From positions 22,967 to 86,966 of IMG/VR virus record IMGVR_UViG_3300005528_000050: a DNA stretch of 64,000 bases. One strand, given 5' to 3'. The translations under genes and the position numbers were made by a program. The DNA comes from a virus. A model generated the notes under the pieces. That model did no database searches, was not told where the DNA came from, and saw only the letters and a program-made list of their open reading frames with translations. Positions 38,948-47,440 of this stretch are shown piece after piece. Each line of letters starts with the position of its first letter. Within the stretch, counting starts at the first letter, position 1.

Positions 38948-39112
38948 TTATATTTCTTGATTTTTATTTGATTCCGATTCTTGATTTATTGATTCAGAAT
39001 TTTTAGTCTCTTGCATTTTCTTAAATAAATTCATCAATGTGGACTCTTCTCTCTTTAATCTTTGATTACGAGCTTGAACTTTTTTTCTATGTTCTTTGTC
39101 TTTTTTTCCCAT
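38948..39112 (-). CDS. Small basic helical protein
   Basis: A 54-residue frame from the ATG at 39112 (MGKKDKEHRKKVQARNQR). Basic helix and then an acidic/Asn-rich tail (NSESINQESESNKNQ). I recognise the MGKKDKEHRKKV start from small proteins in Bacteroidota phages, where function is unknown. Located 6 nt after glutamine synthetase. Confidence 0.55.
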   Translation of the reverse strand: MGKKDKEHRKKVQARNQRLKREESTLMNLFKKMQETKNSESINQESESNKNQEI

Positions 39113-39118
39113 GGTATT

Positions 39119-40243
39119 TTATTCTTCTTCATCTTTTCGATAACTTTCCAAGAGTTCCTCCCCTGAAAGTGTACCGTATTTATTTACAATTTTTTCGGTG
39201 TCTATTTCAACATTCATCATGTGATGAACATTATTTAATTCTTCGGCTAATGATAAACTATCACTAATCACTTTAACGATTTTATATGGGTCCGCGTGTG
39301 ATGCTGGTCTCCTGTCTTCAAGATAACCCTTCCATGTCTCACCAACGGATTTTGGTACACGGATAGATGCACCTCTGTCTGAGACACCCCAACTAAATTT
39401 ATCAATAGATTGTGTCTCAAAATGACCTGTTAATCTCAAATGGTTATCAGAACCATAAGAGTCAATATGTTCTTGTGTTCTTGATTCAAAAGACCTAAAA
39501 ATTGCATTGAAGTATTGTTCACCACCCTCTTCTCTCATTTTTTGATTTGAGAAATTTGTATGTAAACCTGAACCGTTCCATTCTCCGTGGGTCATCGGTT
39601 TGGGATGTAACTCAATAGAACGACCATATTTCTCAGCAATTTTATGTAAAAAATATCTACTCATCCATAAATCATCAGAAGCGGCAATTTTACCTGTTGC
39701 AAAAATTTGGTATTCCCATTGACCTAATGCAACCTCTGAATTGGTTCCCTCCACATTGATGTCATATTTTAAACACATGTTCAAATGTTCATCAGAAATA
39801 TTTCGACCAACAATATGTCCACCTACACCACAATAATAAATTCCTTGACCGTCAATGATACCATTTCTTTCAAATCCAAGAATTGGATTATTATGTGAAG
39901 AACGAATAAAATATTCCTGTTCAAATCCAACCCAAAAATTTACATCTTCCTCACCTACTTTTGCTCTATGATTTGATGGATGAATTTCATTATTACCATC
40001 TAAAACCTCACATAATACATATACTGTATCAAGTGAACTATTTGTATGATATAATTTTACTGGCTTAAGATAACAATCTGAAAAGTTACCTTCCGCTTGT
40101 TTAGTTGAGCTTCCGTCAAACCCCCAATTGGGGATGTGTTTCAATTCAAATGGTGCCGGTAGGTCCACAATTTTTATTTTACTTCTGAGATTTGGCTCAG
40201 GGGAATACCCATCAAGCCATACGTATTCTACTTTTGTTTTCAT
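39119..40243 (-). CDS. glnA: Glutamine synthetase, type II
   Basis: A 374-residue protein of the eukaryote-type (GSII) class also found in Bacteroidota: YVWLDGYSPEPNLRSK, PNWGFDGSSTKQAEG (ATP and metal), WVGFEQEYF, GQWEYQIFA, NGSGLHTNFSN, SDRGASIRVP and DRRPASHADPY follow in the correct order. It ligates ammonia to glutamate with ATP. Length (about 370) and motifs indicate an intact enzyme. Phage-encoded GS is rare; it may raise glutamine supply for nucleotide synthesis. Overlaps the preceding gene by 4 nt. Confidence 0.93.
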   Translation of the reverse strand: MKTKVEYVWLDGYSPEPNLRSKIKIVDLPAPFELKHIPNWGFDGSSTKQAEGNFSDCYLKPVKLYHTNSSLDTVYVLCEVLDGNNEIHPSNHRAKVGEEDVNFWVGFEQEYFIRSSHNNPILGFERNGIIDGQGIYYCGVGGHIVGRNISDEHLNMCLKYDINVEGTNSEVALGQWEYQIFATGKIAASDDLWMSRYFLHKIAEKYGRSIELHPKPMTHGEWNGSGLHTNFSNQKMREEGGEQYFNAIFRSFESRTQEHIDSYGSDNHLRLTGHFETQSIDKFSWGVSDRGASIRVPKSVGETWKGYLEDRRPASHADPYKIVKVISDSLSLAEELNNVHHMMNVEIDTEKIVNKYGTLSGEELLESYRKDEEE

Positions 40244-40449
40244 TTTTTATAATATATGTTTTTCTGTATCTGAATACCGACCATAAAAATTAAGAATCTC
40301 AAAGCCAAACCCCAGCTTGGTGAGGTTGCACCGGTTTCAAAAAACGTGTCTTTACGGTAGTAAAATATGGGAGTTGGTAAAAGAAACCAATGGTATTTCT
40401 TTCTTATTACAAAAAAATCCGTGATGTATTTCTTTTCTTTATTTGACAT
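40240..40449 (-). CDS. Small membrane-associated protein
   Basis: A 69-residue basic, aromatic-rich protein (MSNKEKKYITDFFVIRKK) with hydrophobic segments HWFLLPTPIFYY and GLALRFLIFMVGIQI; the second may span the membrane. It overlaps glnA by 4 nt. Function unknown. Confidence 0.5.
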   Translation of the reverse strand: MSNKEKKYITDFFVIRKKYHWFLLPTPIFYYRKDTFFETGATSPSWGLALRFLIFMVGIQIQKNIYYKK

Positions 40450-40549
40450 TTTTTTTCTTTTTTAAATAATCTAAAACTATATTGAATGAACCAAGAGAAA
40501 TTATACCAAATCCAAAATATTTTTCAATCTCGGGATTACTGGTGTTCAT
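40439..40549 (-). CDS. Very small membrane peptide
   Basis: A 36-residue frame from the ATG at 40549 (MNTSNPEIEKYFGFGI) to TAA at 40439 with a hydrophobic segment GIISLGSFNIVLDYL and basic end KKKKNVK. Overlaps the next gene by 11 nt. Follows the same pattern as other peptides but is short. Confidence 0.35.
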   Translation of the reverse strand: MNTSNPEIEKYFGFGIISLGSFNIVLDYLKKKKNVK

Positions 40550-40559
40550 TCCGTATTTT

Positions 40560-40805
40560 TCAATTATGATTCCCGTCAGAATCATCAGTACGTAAATTAT
40601 TGTCCTTATATTCATATGTTTTTAAGTATTGAATTGTTTTATATAACGTGTGTGTTTCCCTCATGTTAAAAACACCGGAATAATGACCATGTTGTAAACC
40701 CATTTCAATAATTTGAATTGCCATCTGTGGGTTTAAATTATCTAAAACCATTTCCAATTCATCATTATTGTCAAAATTTAATTGGTCGTTGAATAGTCCT
40801 TTCAT
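40560..40805 (-). CDS. Small hypothetical protein
   Basis: An 81-residue acidic protein; the middle NPQMAIQIIEMGLQHGHYSG and MRETHTLYKTIQYLK match a conserved small helical phage protein type of unknown function. Diverges from the DUF192 gene across a 51-nt gap holding a TATTTATA. Confidence 0.6.
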   Translation of the reverse strand: MKGLFNDQLNFDNNDELEMVLDNLNPQMAIQIIEMGLQHGHYSGVFNMRETHTLYKTIQYLKTYEYKDNNLRTDDSDGNHN

Positions 40806-40843
40806 GATATTAAAATATAGTAAACAAATATGATAAAGTCAAA

Positions 40844-40851
40844 TATTTATA
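40844..40851 (+). promoter_or_regulatory. TATTTATA promoter-like element
   Basis: 5 nt before the ATG at 40857; between divergent genes. If this is a promoter the transcript would be nearly leaderless. Confidence 0.4.
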
Positions 40852-40856
40852 AAAAT

Positions 40857-41225
40857 ATGTCAGTGATTATTAATAATACAAAGTTCCCTGCGGAATACCT
40901 ATCCGAACCTGAAGAAATTAGTCAAGGTATGATGGGTAGAGATAATTTAAATGGTTGTATGGTTTTTAATATGGGTGGTGTTGGTCACCATTCTTTTTGG
41001 ATGAAAAACTGTTTAATACCTTTGGATATTGTTTTTGTATTGAAAAATAGAATCAGTAAAATACATAGAAATTGTGAACCCGCTGGTCAAAATGAATTGA
41101 ACCCAAAAAGATACACCGGCATAGGTGACCATGTTATTGAGTTTCCCGCCGGTGTTACTGATAAATTTAAAGAAGGTGACCGAGTTAATATGTATTTGGG
41201 AACACCTATGAATCCTGTCCGTTAA
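40857..41225 (+). CDS. DUF192 family protein
   Basis: A 122-residue protein from ATG 40857 (MSVIINNTKF); an ATG at 40830 gives nine more residues but the promoter-like element lies in it. DUF192 signatures: EISQGMMGRDNL, MKNCLIPLDIVFV, GIGDHVIEFPAG. Family members form a beta-barrel of unknown role; phage copies are frequent. A plus-strand gene flanked by minus genes. Confidence 0.82.
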   Translation: MSVIINNTKFPAEYLSEPEEISQGMMGRDNLNGCMVFNMGGVGHHSFWMKNCLIPLDIVFVLKNRISKIHRNCEPAGQNELNPKRYTGIGDHVIEFPAGVTDKFKEGDRVNMYLGTPMNPVR

Positions 41226-41227
41226 TT

Positions 41228-42076
41228 TTATTCTTCAAACATTACCAGTTGTTTCTTTTGGTTATCATAATCAATCAATCTCTGTTGAGATATCTTTGTG
41301 TAAGATTCTGATAACTCAAAACCAATATAATTTCTATTCAGCTTCTTAGCTGACAAAGCGGTGGTTCCACTTCCTGAAAAACAATCAACAATCAGGTCAT
41401 TTTGATAGGAAAGTATTTTTATTGCTTTCATTGGGATGTCCATGGAGAATGTGGCTTTAGTTAAAGATTTTGTGTCGTTGAAGTATTTCCATTGACCAAA
41501 GACTAATTCCATGAATTCGTTTTTGTCTTTATCTGAATAAACCCTTTTGTTTTTAAAATTACCTTCCTCGTTTTCGACCTCAATCTGATTATAAGACCAT
41601 TGAGATATACCTTTTTCTTTCTTTTTGTAATCTTTCTTATATGCAAGAATTACACATTCTTTTGGATTGTATATGTATGGTGATGATGGTGACATCCAAG
41701 AACCCCAAGCGGTTGTTTTAGAACGGTGTGGAGAATCCTCCTCTAAGTCCACAACACCAAAGAATCCAAAACCAATCTCTTTCATCATCTGCCAATATTC
41801 AGATACTAAGAAAATTCTCCCACCTCTTTCTCTAACGTTTATTTCATATGGTATATTCAAGGCAATTCTACCATCATCTTTTAATGTACGGTAAACTTCG
41901 GATAACCATTTCTTACACCACTCAAAATACTCATCCATCGGAGCATCGTCTTTGTGCACATCATAACTAATACCGACATTGTACGGTGGACTCGTAACAA
42001 AGAGGTCTACAGTACCGTCATTTAACTCCTTAAACAGTTCTAAGCAGTCACCCTGATAAATTTTATTCATTTCCAT
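41228..42076 (-). CDS. DNA methyltransferase, beta class
   Basis: A 282-residue enzyme from the ATG at 42076 (MEMNKIYQGDCLEL). Motif IV DLFVTSPPYNVGISY near residue 30 comes before motif I DCFSGSGTTALSAKK near the end, the beta-class order. SPPY rather than DPPY is typical of N4-cytosine enzymes, though N6-adenine is possible. No restriction partner seen; probably protects phage DNA or overlaps host sites. Confidence 0.88.
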   Translation of the reverse strand: MEMNKIYQGDCLELFKELNDGTVDLFVTSPPYNVGISYDVHKDDAPMDEYFEWCKKWLSEVYRTLKDDGRIALNIPYEINVRERGGRIFLVSEYWQMMKEIGFGFFGVVDLEEDSPHRSKTTAWGSWMSPSSPYIYNPKECVILAYKKDYKKKEKGISQWSYNQIEVENEEGNFKNKRVYSDKDKNEFMELVFGQWKYFNDTKSLTKATFSMDIPMKAIKILSYQNDLIVDCFSGSGTTALSAKKLNRNYIGFELSESYTKISQQRLIDYDNQKKQLVMFEE

Positions 42077-42140
42077 TGACAAATTGTTTTCTATTTATTA
42101 TTATTACAAAAGATAACGAATAAAAAACAATAAACCAAAA

Positions 42141-42148
42141 TATTTATA
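42141..42148 (+). promoter_or_regulatory. TATTTATA promoter-like element
   Basis: 15 nt before the ATG at 42164; the clearest of its class on the plus strand. Confidence 0.45.
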
Positions 42149-42163
42149 AAAAAACTTAAAATC

Positions 42164-42349
42164 ATGGGATGCGGATGTAAAAAAAGAAACCAACCTGTTA
42201 GTAATCAAACGGTAAACATTCAACTAACCGAAGGTGGTTCAACACCTCCACAGGAGATTACAATTATGGAACAACAACTTGACCAAATCATAAAAAAGGT
42301 TGAGGAGATTAACAATCAAACTAACGAAGAAAACACAGAAGGACAATAA
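42164..42349 (+). CDS. Small Cys-rich N-terminal protein (MGCGC type)
   Basis: A 61-residue protein starting MGCGCKKRNQ, then polar and ending in a coiled stretch (IMEQQLDQIIKKVEEINNQ). Short proteins with MGCGCxK starts are common in Bacteroidota phages and may be metal-binding. A second of the kind (MGCSNCKQKK) lies at 57951. Followed by a strong terminator. Confidence 0.6.
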   Translation: MGCGCKKRNQPVSNQTVNIQLTEGGSTPPQEITIMEQQLDQIIKKVEEINNQTNEENTEGQ

Positions 42350-42353
42350 ATTG

Positions 42354-42388
42354 TATCGGACAGTCTAATAAATTGTCCGATATTTTTT
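42354..42388 (+). terminator. Rho-independent terminator
   Basis: A 9-bp stem TATCGGACA / TGTCCGATA (42354-42362 with 42374-42382), 11-nt loop and six T. Ends the transcript from 42164. Confidence 0.85.
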
Positions 42389-42425
42389 GTCTTTTATAAT
42401 ATATATAAATTTATATACTTATATT

Positions 42426-42626
42426 ATGCCTAAACAACAAACAAAACTAACCAGCGTTAACATCATAGATGATGTTTATAAAAGATTTAAGATAAAAAGT
42501 GTAGATGGTTCAATCAATCTACAAAAATTAGTAAACCGAGCTCTTGACCTATATAACACTAGAGAAGATTTTAGAAAACAAATTGATAATCACAACGGTC
42601 TTGCACCAAACGGTTCCAAATTTTAA
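42426..42626 (+). CDS. Ribbon-helix-helix-like DNA-binding protein
   Basis: A 66-residue protein from ATG 42426 (MPKQQTKLTSVNIID). The strand LTSVNIIDDVYKRF, helix INLQKLVNRALDLYN and EDFRKQI fit a ribbon-helix-helix fold as in Arc or MetJ. First gene before the glycan locus, so it could control it. The frame is open upstream but the additional 13 residues are unlikely. Confidence 0.62.
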   Translation: MPKQQTKLTSVNIIDDVYKRFKIKSVDGSINLQKLVNRALDLYNTREDFRKQIDNHNGLAPNGSKF

Positions 42627-42675
42627 GTTGTGAATTTTATTTCTTATATTATCATCAATATTTTAAAACAAAAAA

Positions 42676-44133
42676 ATGATTACAATAGGTTACAGTACAA
42701 GAGAGTCCAACCCAAAATTTCAAGAATATTTAAAAAAAACTTGTGGACACCCCAAAGTTCAAGTTATTGAAAAAGTAAACAATGGTGAAAAAAGTCTTTC
42801 ACAAACTTACAATGAAATTATTCAAGAGTCGATTCATGATATTGTCGTACTTTGTCATGATGACATTTACTTTAATACGACTTCGTGGGGTAGAAAATTA
42901 GTCAAACATTTTGAAGAATCTGACTACGGGATTCTCGGTGTTGCCGGTACAACCAATATTCATGAGAGTGGTAGGTGGTGGACAGATAATACCAAAATGG
43001 TTGGTATTGTTAATCATGAAAATGAGGGTAAAAAATGGGAATCGAGATATGCAAATGGAATCCCAAATTCAATTCACGAAGTTTGTTTAGTGGATGGTTT
43101 ATTCATTGGAATCCACAAAAACAGAATAAAACACACTTTTGATGAGTCAGTACCGGGTTTTCATTTTTATGATATGGTATTCTGTACTAGCAATCACTTA
43201 AGTGAGGTAAACATCGGTGTTATATACAACATAAGAATCACTCACAAATCAATCGGAATGACCAATGATTCTTGGGAAAAGAATAGGGAATTTTACATTG
43301 AAAAATTTAAAGAGAACCTACCAATTAATATAACACCAAAAATTGATTATGACATAACCAAACCAAAACAGTTTAAAGATAAATTTAATTTAATAGTTCA
43401 AACATCAAACGATAATGAAAATTTAATTCAGTTTTTTGAAAACATAAAAAAATTACCAGTGTTTGATAGTTTACAGATTTCACTCATCTCGACGGATACC
43501 AATATAGACAATATTAGAGAATTTGAATCTGAAAATATTAAAATTTACGAGGGTTTTTTTGATACATTAAATAAAAACTTATCAGTACTGAAATGGGATG
43601 AATCGTTTATGGAATCAAAAACAGATTTGTTATTTTTCAGTAATGATACTGTTACCGTATTGAACGACGTTTTCTCAAGTATGTATTCAATATTTAAGAG
43701 TGAAAAAAATACTTTTGGGTGCGTCTTTCCTACAGTATTAGAAAACGACCGAACAATTTTTTCAAATGGATTGGATATAGTTCAAAACAACGAACAGTTC
43801 AATTTAATTTTTAAAAACAAATCATCTTTTTTCAATATTTTACACGGACACTTTCCAAACAATTTTGGTAGTATTAGTGACTTTTTTGCCACTACATCTA
43901 CAAATTTAAAAATGATTGATTGGTTTGATATTAATTTAGAAACATCAATTTATAACTTAGATTTTGCGTTGAAAACTTTACTTAAAAAACGTAAAACATT
44001 CATTGACACAAACAGTGTGGTAATGATTGATATGGCATCAAAATTTGAAAAGGTTGATGTTGAATTAAAACAAGTCTTAGGTCAGTACATAAACTCACCT
44101 GAAATTAGAAAAAATATCAAACAATTAAGATGA
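42676..44133 (+). CDS. Glycosyltransferase, GT2-like, two-part
   Basis: A 485-residue protein. The first half is a GT-A domain: ITIGYSTRESNPKFQEYL, NNGEKSLSQTYN, VVLCHDDIYF as DxD-type site, and VDGLFIGIHKNRI. This corresponds to Glyco_tranf_2_5-type proteins. The second half is a more variable domain, FNLIVQTSNDNENLI, with no clear catalytic site. First gene of the 15-gene glycan locus; ATGA overlap to the next gene. Donor and acceptor unknown. Confidence 0.82.
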   Translation: MITIGYSTRESNPKFQEYLKKTCGHPKVQVIEKVNNGEKSLSQTYNEIIQESIHDIVVLCHDDIYFNTTSWGRKLVKHFEESDYGILGVAGTTNIHESGRWWTDNTKMVGIVNHENEGKKWESRYANGIPNSIHEVCLVDGLFIGIHKNRIKHTFDESVPGFHFYDMVFCTSNHLSEVNIGVIYNIRITHKSIGMTNDSWEKNREFYIEKFKENLPINITPKIDYDITKPKQFKDKFNLIVQTSNDNENLIQFFENIKKLPVFDSLQISLISTDTNIDNIREFESENIKIYEGFFDTLNKNLSVLKWDESFMESKTDLLFFSNDTVTVLNDVFSSMYSIFKSEKNTFGCVFPTVLENDRTIFSNGLDIVQNNEQFNLIFKNKSSFFNILHGHFPNNFGSISDFFATTSTNLKMIDWFDINLETSIYNLDFALKTLLKKRKTFIDTNSVVMIDMASKFEKVDVELKQVLGQYINSPEIRKNIKQLR

Positions 44134-44909
44134 TAAAAATTGTATCGGGATTTACAGAAAAAGGTGGTTCTACCACTTTTTTTATAAACTTAACAAATTT
44201 CTTAAATGAAAATGGTATTGATTGCACATTTTACGGTAATCAGAATTACCATTTAGACAAATGTAAATCAGGGAACATTGAAAAAGATTTAAAGTATGAA
44301 TCTGATGATATTGTAATTACCCATTTTTTACAACTACAGGAAAGACCACCTGTTAAAAAAGTTATTTTGTCTTGTCATGAAAAATGGTGGTTCCCTGTTG
44401 GTAAAATTAAACAGTATTGGGACCTGTGCGTGTTTTTACATGAAGAGCATCGAAAATATCACTCGGATTACAGGGGTGATTATGTAATAATACCAAACAT
44501 CAAAGAAAATTTAATTATTTCAAATAAAGAGCTGGTAAGAAATATTGCAGGAATTATTGGTACAATTGAAGACAGAAAACAGACCCATGTGTCAATACAA
44601 AGAGCATTAAAAGACAGGTGTGAAAAAATCTATTTGTTCGGTCACATCGGTGACCAAAACTATTTTGACAAATTGGTAAAACCTTTAATGAATCCAAGAG
44701 TAATTCATTACGGTCACACCACCAATAAACAAGAAATGTACGATATGATTGGTAAGGTATATCACTCATCAAAGGGTGAGGTTGCTTGTTTGGTTAAAGA
44801 TGAATGTTATTTAACCGGTACAGAGTTTTATGGTAATGAAGAGACTATGAATGAAGTTTCTAAATTAAGTAACGAAGAGATATTAACACTTTGGAAAAAC
44901 ATATTTTAA
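44130..44909 (+). CDS. GT-B-type glycosyltransferase-like protein
   Basis: A 259-residue protein starting MIKIVSGFTEKGGSTTFFIN, a Gly-rich N-terminal loop as in GT4 enzymes, with YVIIPNIKENLI and AGIIGTIEDRKQTH as the inter-domain part and ECYLTGTEFYGNE near the end. Somewhat short for a GT4. Coupled at both ends (ATGA with upstream, 1 nt before the next gene). Confidence 0.65.
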   Translation: MIKIVSGFTEKGGSTTFFINLTNFLNENGIDCTFYGNQNYHLDKCKSGNIEKDLKYESDDIVITHFLQLQERPPVKKVILSCHEKWWFPVGKIKQYWDLCVFLHEEHRKYHSDYRGDYVIIPNIKENLIISNKELVRNIAGIIGTIEDRKQTHVSIQRALKDRCEKIYLFGHIGDQNYFDKLVKPLMNPRVIHYGHTTNKQEMYDMIGKVYHSSKGEVACLVKDECYLTGTEFYGNEETMNEVSKLSNEEILTLWKNIF

Positions 44910-44910
44910 A

Positions 44911-45633
44911 ATGAAGATACACGCACATATACTGTCATGGAATGAAGAAAAAATATTACCATTCACATTGGATTACTATAGTACAATCTGTGAAAAAATA
45001 TTCATATACGATAATATGTCAACGGACTCCTCTGATGAGATTTATAAGAGGTACCCAAAAGTTGAGGTTATTAAATGGGATAGTGGTAATGAAATAAATG
45101 AAATTAATTACGTAAACATTAAATCCGAAGAGTATAAAAAAAGAAGTAGAGGTCAGGGTGTTGATTGGGTTATAGTTTGTGACTGTGATGAGTTTATATA
45201 CCATGAAAATCTTATGGATAAACTTCAAGAGTACAAAGAAATGGGTATAACCGTCCCAAGAATAGACGGTCACGACATGGTTAGTACTGAATTTCCAATA
45301 TACGACGGTGAATTCATTACAACAAAAATTAAAACAGGTTCACAAACGTATGAACCAATGTGTAAAAATATAATTTTTCATCCTGATTTAGATATAAAAT
45401 ACGGCATTGGTGGTCACAGTTTTAATTCTGTTGATGGTAAATTTTCGGATGAGCGGGAAATAAAACTTCTTCACTATAAATTCTTGGGTAAAGACTACGT
45501 GAAGAACATTTACATTTCAAGAGCAAAGAGATTGTCATCGTTCAATAAACAACATAAATTCGGTGAACATTATTTTAATTTACCATTCAATTACATGGAC
45601 AGCATGTTAAAAGAAAATTATCAAGTTATATGA
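44911..45633 (+). CDS. Family 2-type glycosyltransferase
   Basis: A 240-residue protein of the Glyco_tranf_2_4 type: HILSWNEEKILPFTLDYY, IYDNMSTDSSDEI and VIVCDCDEFIYH (DxD-type) are the ordered marks; then LLHYKFLG. It acts on nucleotide sugars in the cytoplasm. Start overlaps none but the end overlaps the next gene by 4 nt. Confidence 0.84.
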   Translation: MKIHAHILSWNEEKILPFTLDYYSTICEKIFIYDNMSTDSSDEIYKRYPKVEVIKWDSGNEINEINYVNIKSEEYKKRSRGQGVDWVIVCDCDEFIYHENLMDKLQEYKEMGITVPRIDGHDMVSTEFPIYDGEFITTKIKTGSQTYEPMCKNIIFHPDLDIKYGIGGHSFNSVDGKFSDEREIKLLHYKFLGKDYVKNIYISRAKRLSSFNKQHKFGEHYFNLPFNYMDSMLKENYQVI

Positions 45634-46451
45634 GGAAAATACTTATATCGGATTTTACCATTAAAGAAGTACCTCACGGTGGTTCTGAATGGGTGAATCA
45701 AGTTTTAATTGATAGATTTAATCTTGAGTTTGAATATTCAAACCAAGTCAAGTCATTTGATTACAACGCCCTGTATATTATATCAAATATTTCTTTGATG
45801 AACCCAAACTTGGTTAATCAAATACAAAATTTGAACTACGTCATTATTGAAAACGATTATAAAATATGTGCAAGTAGACACCCATGGAGATATACCGACA
45901 ACATAATTCCGATTGAGGAAAGAACCAACTATTCTCTTTACCGGAATGCAAAAGCGGTATTTGTTCAAACAACCGACCACATGAACGTTTATCTTAAAAA
46001 CGATGTTGTTGCTAATTTTATAAATCTGAATAGTTCGATATGGTCAAATGAGGACTTAGAATTATTGAGGAATTTAAATAAATCCAACAATGTTAAAAAC
46101 GACAAATATTCTGTTTACTATACAAATAATTGGATAAAGAACACCCAAGGTAGTCTGAAGTATTGTTCTGAAAATAAATTACCGGTCCATATTCTTAAAG
46201 AATCTAAAGACAGAGTTGAATTTTTAAGTAATATGGCCAAATGTAAAGGTATTGTGTTTTTCCCGATAGCAAGAGAAACTTTTTGTAGACTGGTTGTTGA
46301 GGCAAAATGTTTAGGTTTGGAAGTAATAACGACACAAAATTATGGTGCAAGTTTAGAAGAATGGTTTAATAGGTTATCAGGTGATGAATTAATTGATTTC
46401 TTAGAAACTAACACTTTAAAAAATTTAGAAATCATTTCAACTTATATATGA
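45630..46451 (+). CDS. GT-B-type glycosyltransferase
   Basis: A 273-residue protein: VPHGGSEWVNQVLID in the N-terminal loop and GIVFFPIARETFCRLVVEA in the C-terminal domain, equivalent to the EGFP/E-x7-E motif of GT4. ATGA overlaps at both ends. Substrate unknown. Confidence 0.75.
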   Translation: MRKILISDFTIKEVPHGGSEWVNQVLIDRFNLEFEYSNQVKSFDYNALYIISNISLMNPNLVNQIQNLNYVIIENDYKICASRHPWRYTDNIIPIEERTNYSLYRNAKAVFVQTTDHMNVYLKNDVVANFINLNSSIWSNEDLELLRNLNKSNNVKNDKYSVYYTNNWIKNTQGSLKYCSENKLPVHILKESKDRVEFLSNMAKCKGIVFFPIARETFCRLVVEAKCLGLEVITTQNYGASLEEWFNRLSGDELIDFLETNTLKNLEIISTYI

Positions 46452-47440
46452 TATTATTTTGTTACGGCACAAGACCTGAGTATATTAAAATAAAAAAATT
46501 AATAGAAATGTGTGGGGAAAGTATTCCCCATAAAATTTTATATGTTACCCAACACAAAGATATTGTATTGGGTGATTTTGATTATAAATTATCCATTGAT
46601 GATACGTGTGAAAATAGATTGGATAGTATTATGTCATCCGTATTTTTAAATTTTAAAAAAGAATTTTTGGAAGGGGTTACACATATACTTATCCAAGGGG
46701 ACACCGCAACCGCTCTTTCATTATCCCTAATAGGATTACACCATAAAAAAGAAGTGATTCATTTAGAAGCGGGATTACGGACATATGACTACAATCACCC
46801 TTACCCCGAAGAAATGTATCGGCAGTTAATTAGTAGAATTTCAAACTATAATCTTTGCCCAACAGAAAGTAACAAGATGAACTTAGAAAATGAAAAAGTT
46901 CAGGGTAAAAATTTTGTAGTTGGCAATACCGTATTAGATAATCTTAATAAAGAAAATATTACATACGAAAATAAAGTCTTAATCACTTTACATAGAAGAG
47001 AGAATCATGAGATGATGTCGGAGTGGTTTGATGTTATCAATCGATTAGCAAAGAATAATCCTGAATTAAAATTCATTCTTCCAATACACCCAAACCCAAA
47101 CGTCATAAAACACAAACATATATTGACACATGTTGATGTTATTGAACCATTAACCCATGATAAATTTATTGAGGAATTCAAATCCTGTAAATTACTAATT
47201 TCAGATAGTGGGGGTGTTCAAGAAGAGGCGTCGTTCCTAAATAAGAAAGTTATTGTATGTAGAGAAAAAACTGAGAGACCTGAGTCCTTGGGTAAAACGT
47301 CTTTTATATGTAAAAAACCCATTGACTTAGAAGGTATTTTTTACGATATTATTAACGATTTCCAAACAGAATATGATTGTCCTTTTGGTGATGGTAATTC
47401 TTGTGAAAGAATCATTGAAATATTTAGAAAAATTGTATGA
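46448..47440 (+). CDS. wecB: UDP-N-acetylglucosamine 2-epimerase
   Basis: A 330-residue enzyme matching WecB throughout: FCYGTRPEYIKIKKLIE, VTQHKD, ILIQGDTATALSLSL, VIHLEAGLRTYDYNHPYPEE, TLHRREN, ILPIHPNPNV, LISDSGGVQEEA and CREKTERPE. It interconverts UDP-GlcNAc and UDP-ManNAc, supplying ManNAc donors to the surrounding transferases. It is slightly short at the C-terminus. In the centre of the operon. Confidence 0.92.
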   Translation: MILFCYGTRPEYIKIKKLIEMCGESIPHKILYVTQHKDIVLGDFDYKLSIDDTCENRLDSIMSSVFLNFKKEFLEGVTHILIQGDTATALSLSLIGLHHKKEVIHLEAGLRTYDYNHPYPEEMYRQLISRISNYNLCPTESNKMNLENEKVQGKNFVVGNTVLDNLNKENITYENKVLITLHRRENHEMMSEWFDVINRLAKNNPELKFILPIHPNPNVIKHKHILTHVDVIEPLTHDKFIEEFKSCKLLISDSGGVQEEASFLNKKVIVCREKTERPESLGKTSFICKKPIDLEGIFYDIINDFQTEYDCPFGDGNSCERIIEIFRKIV

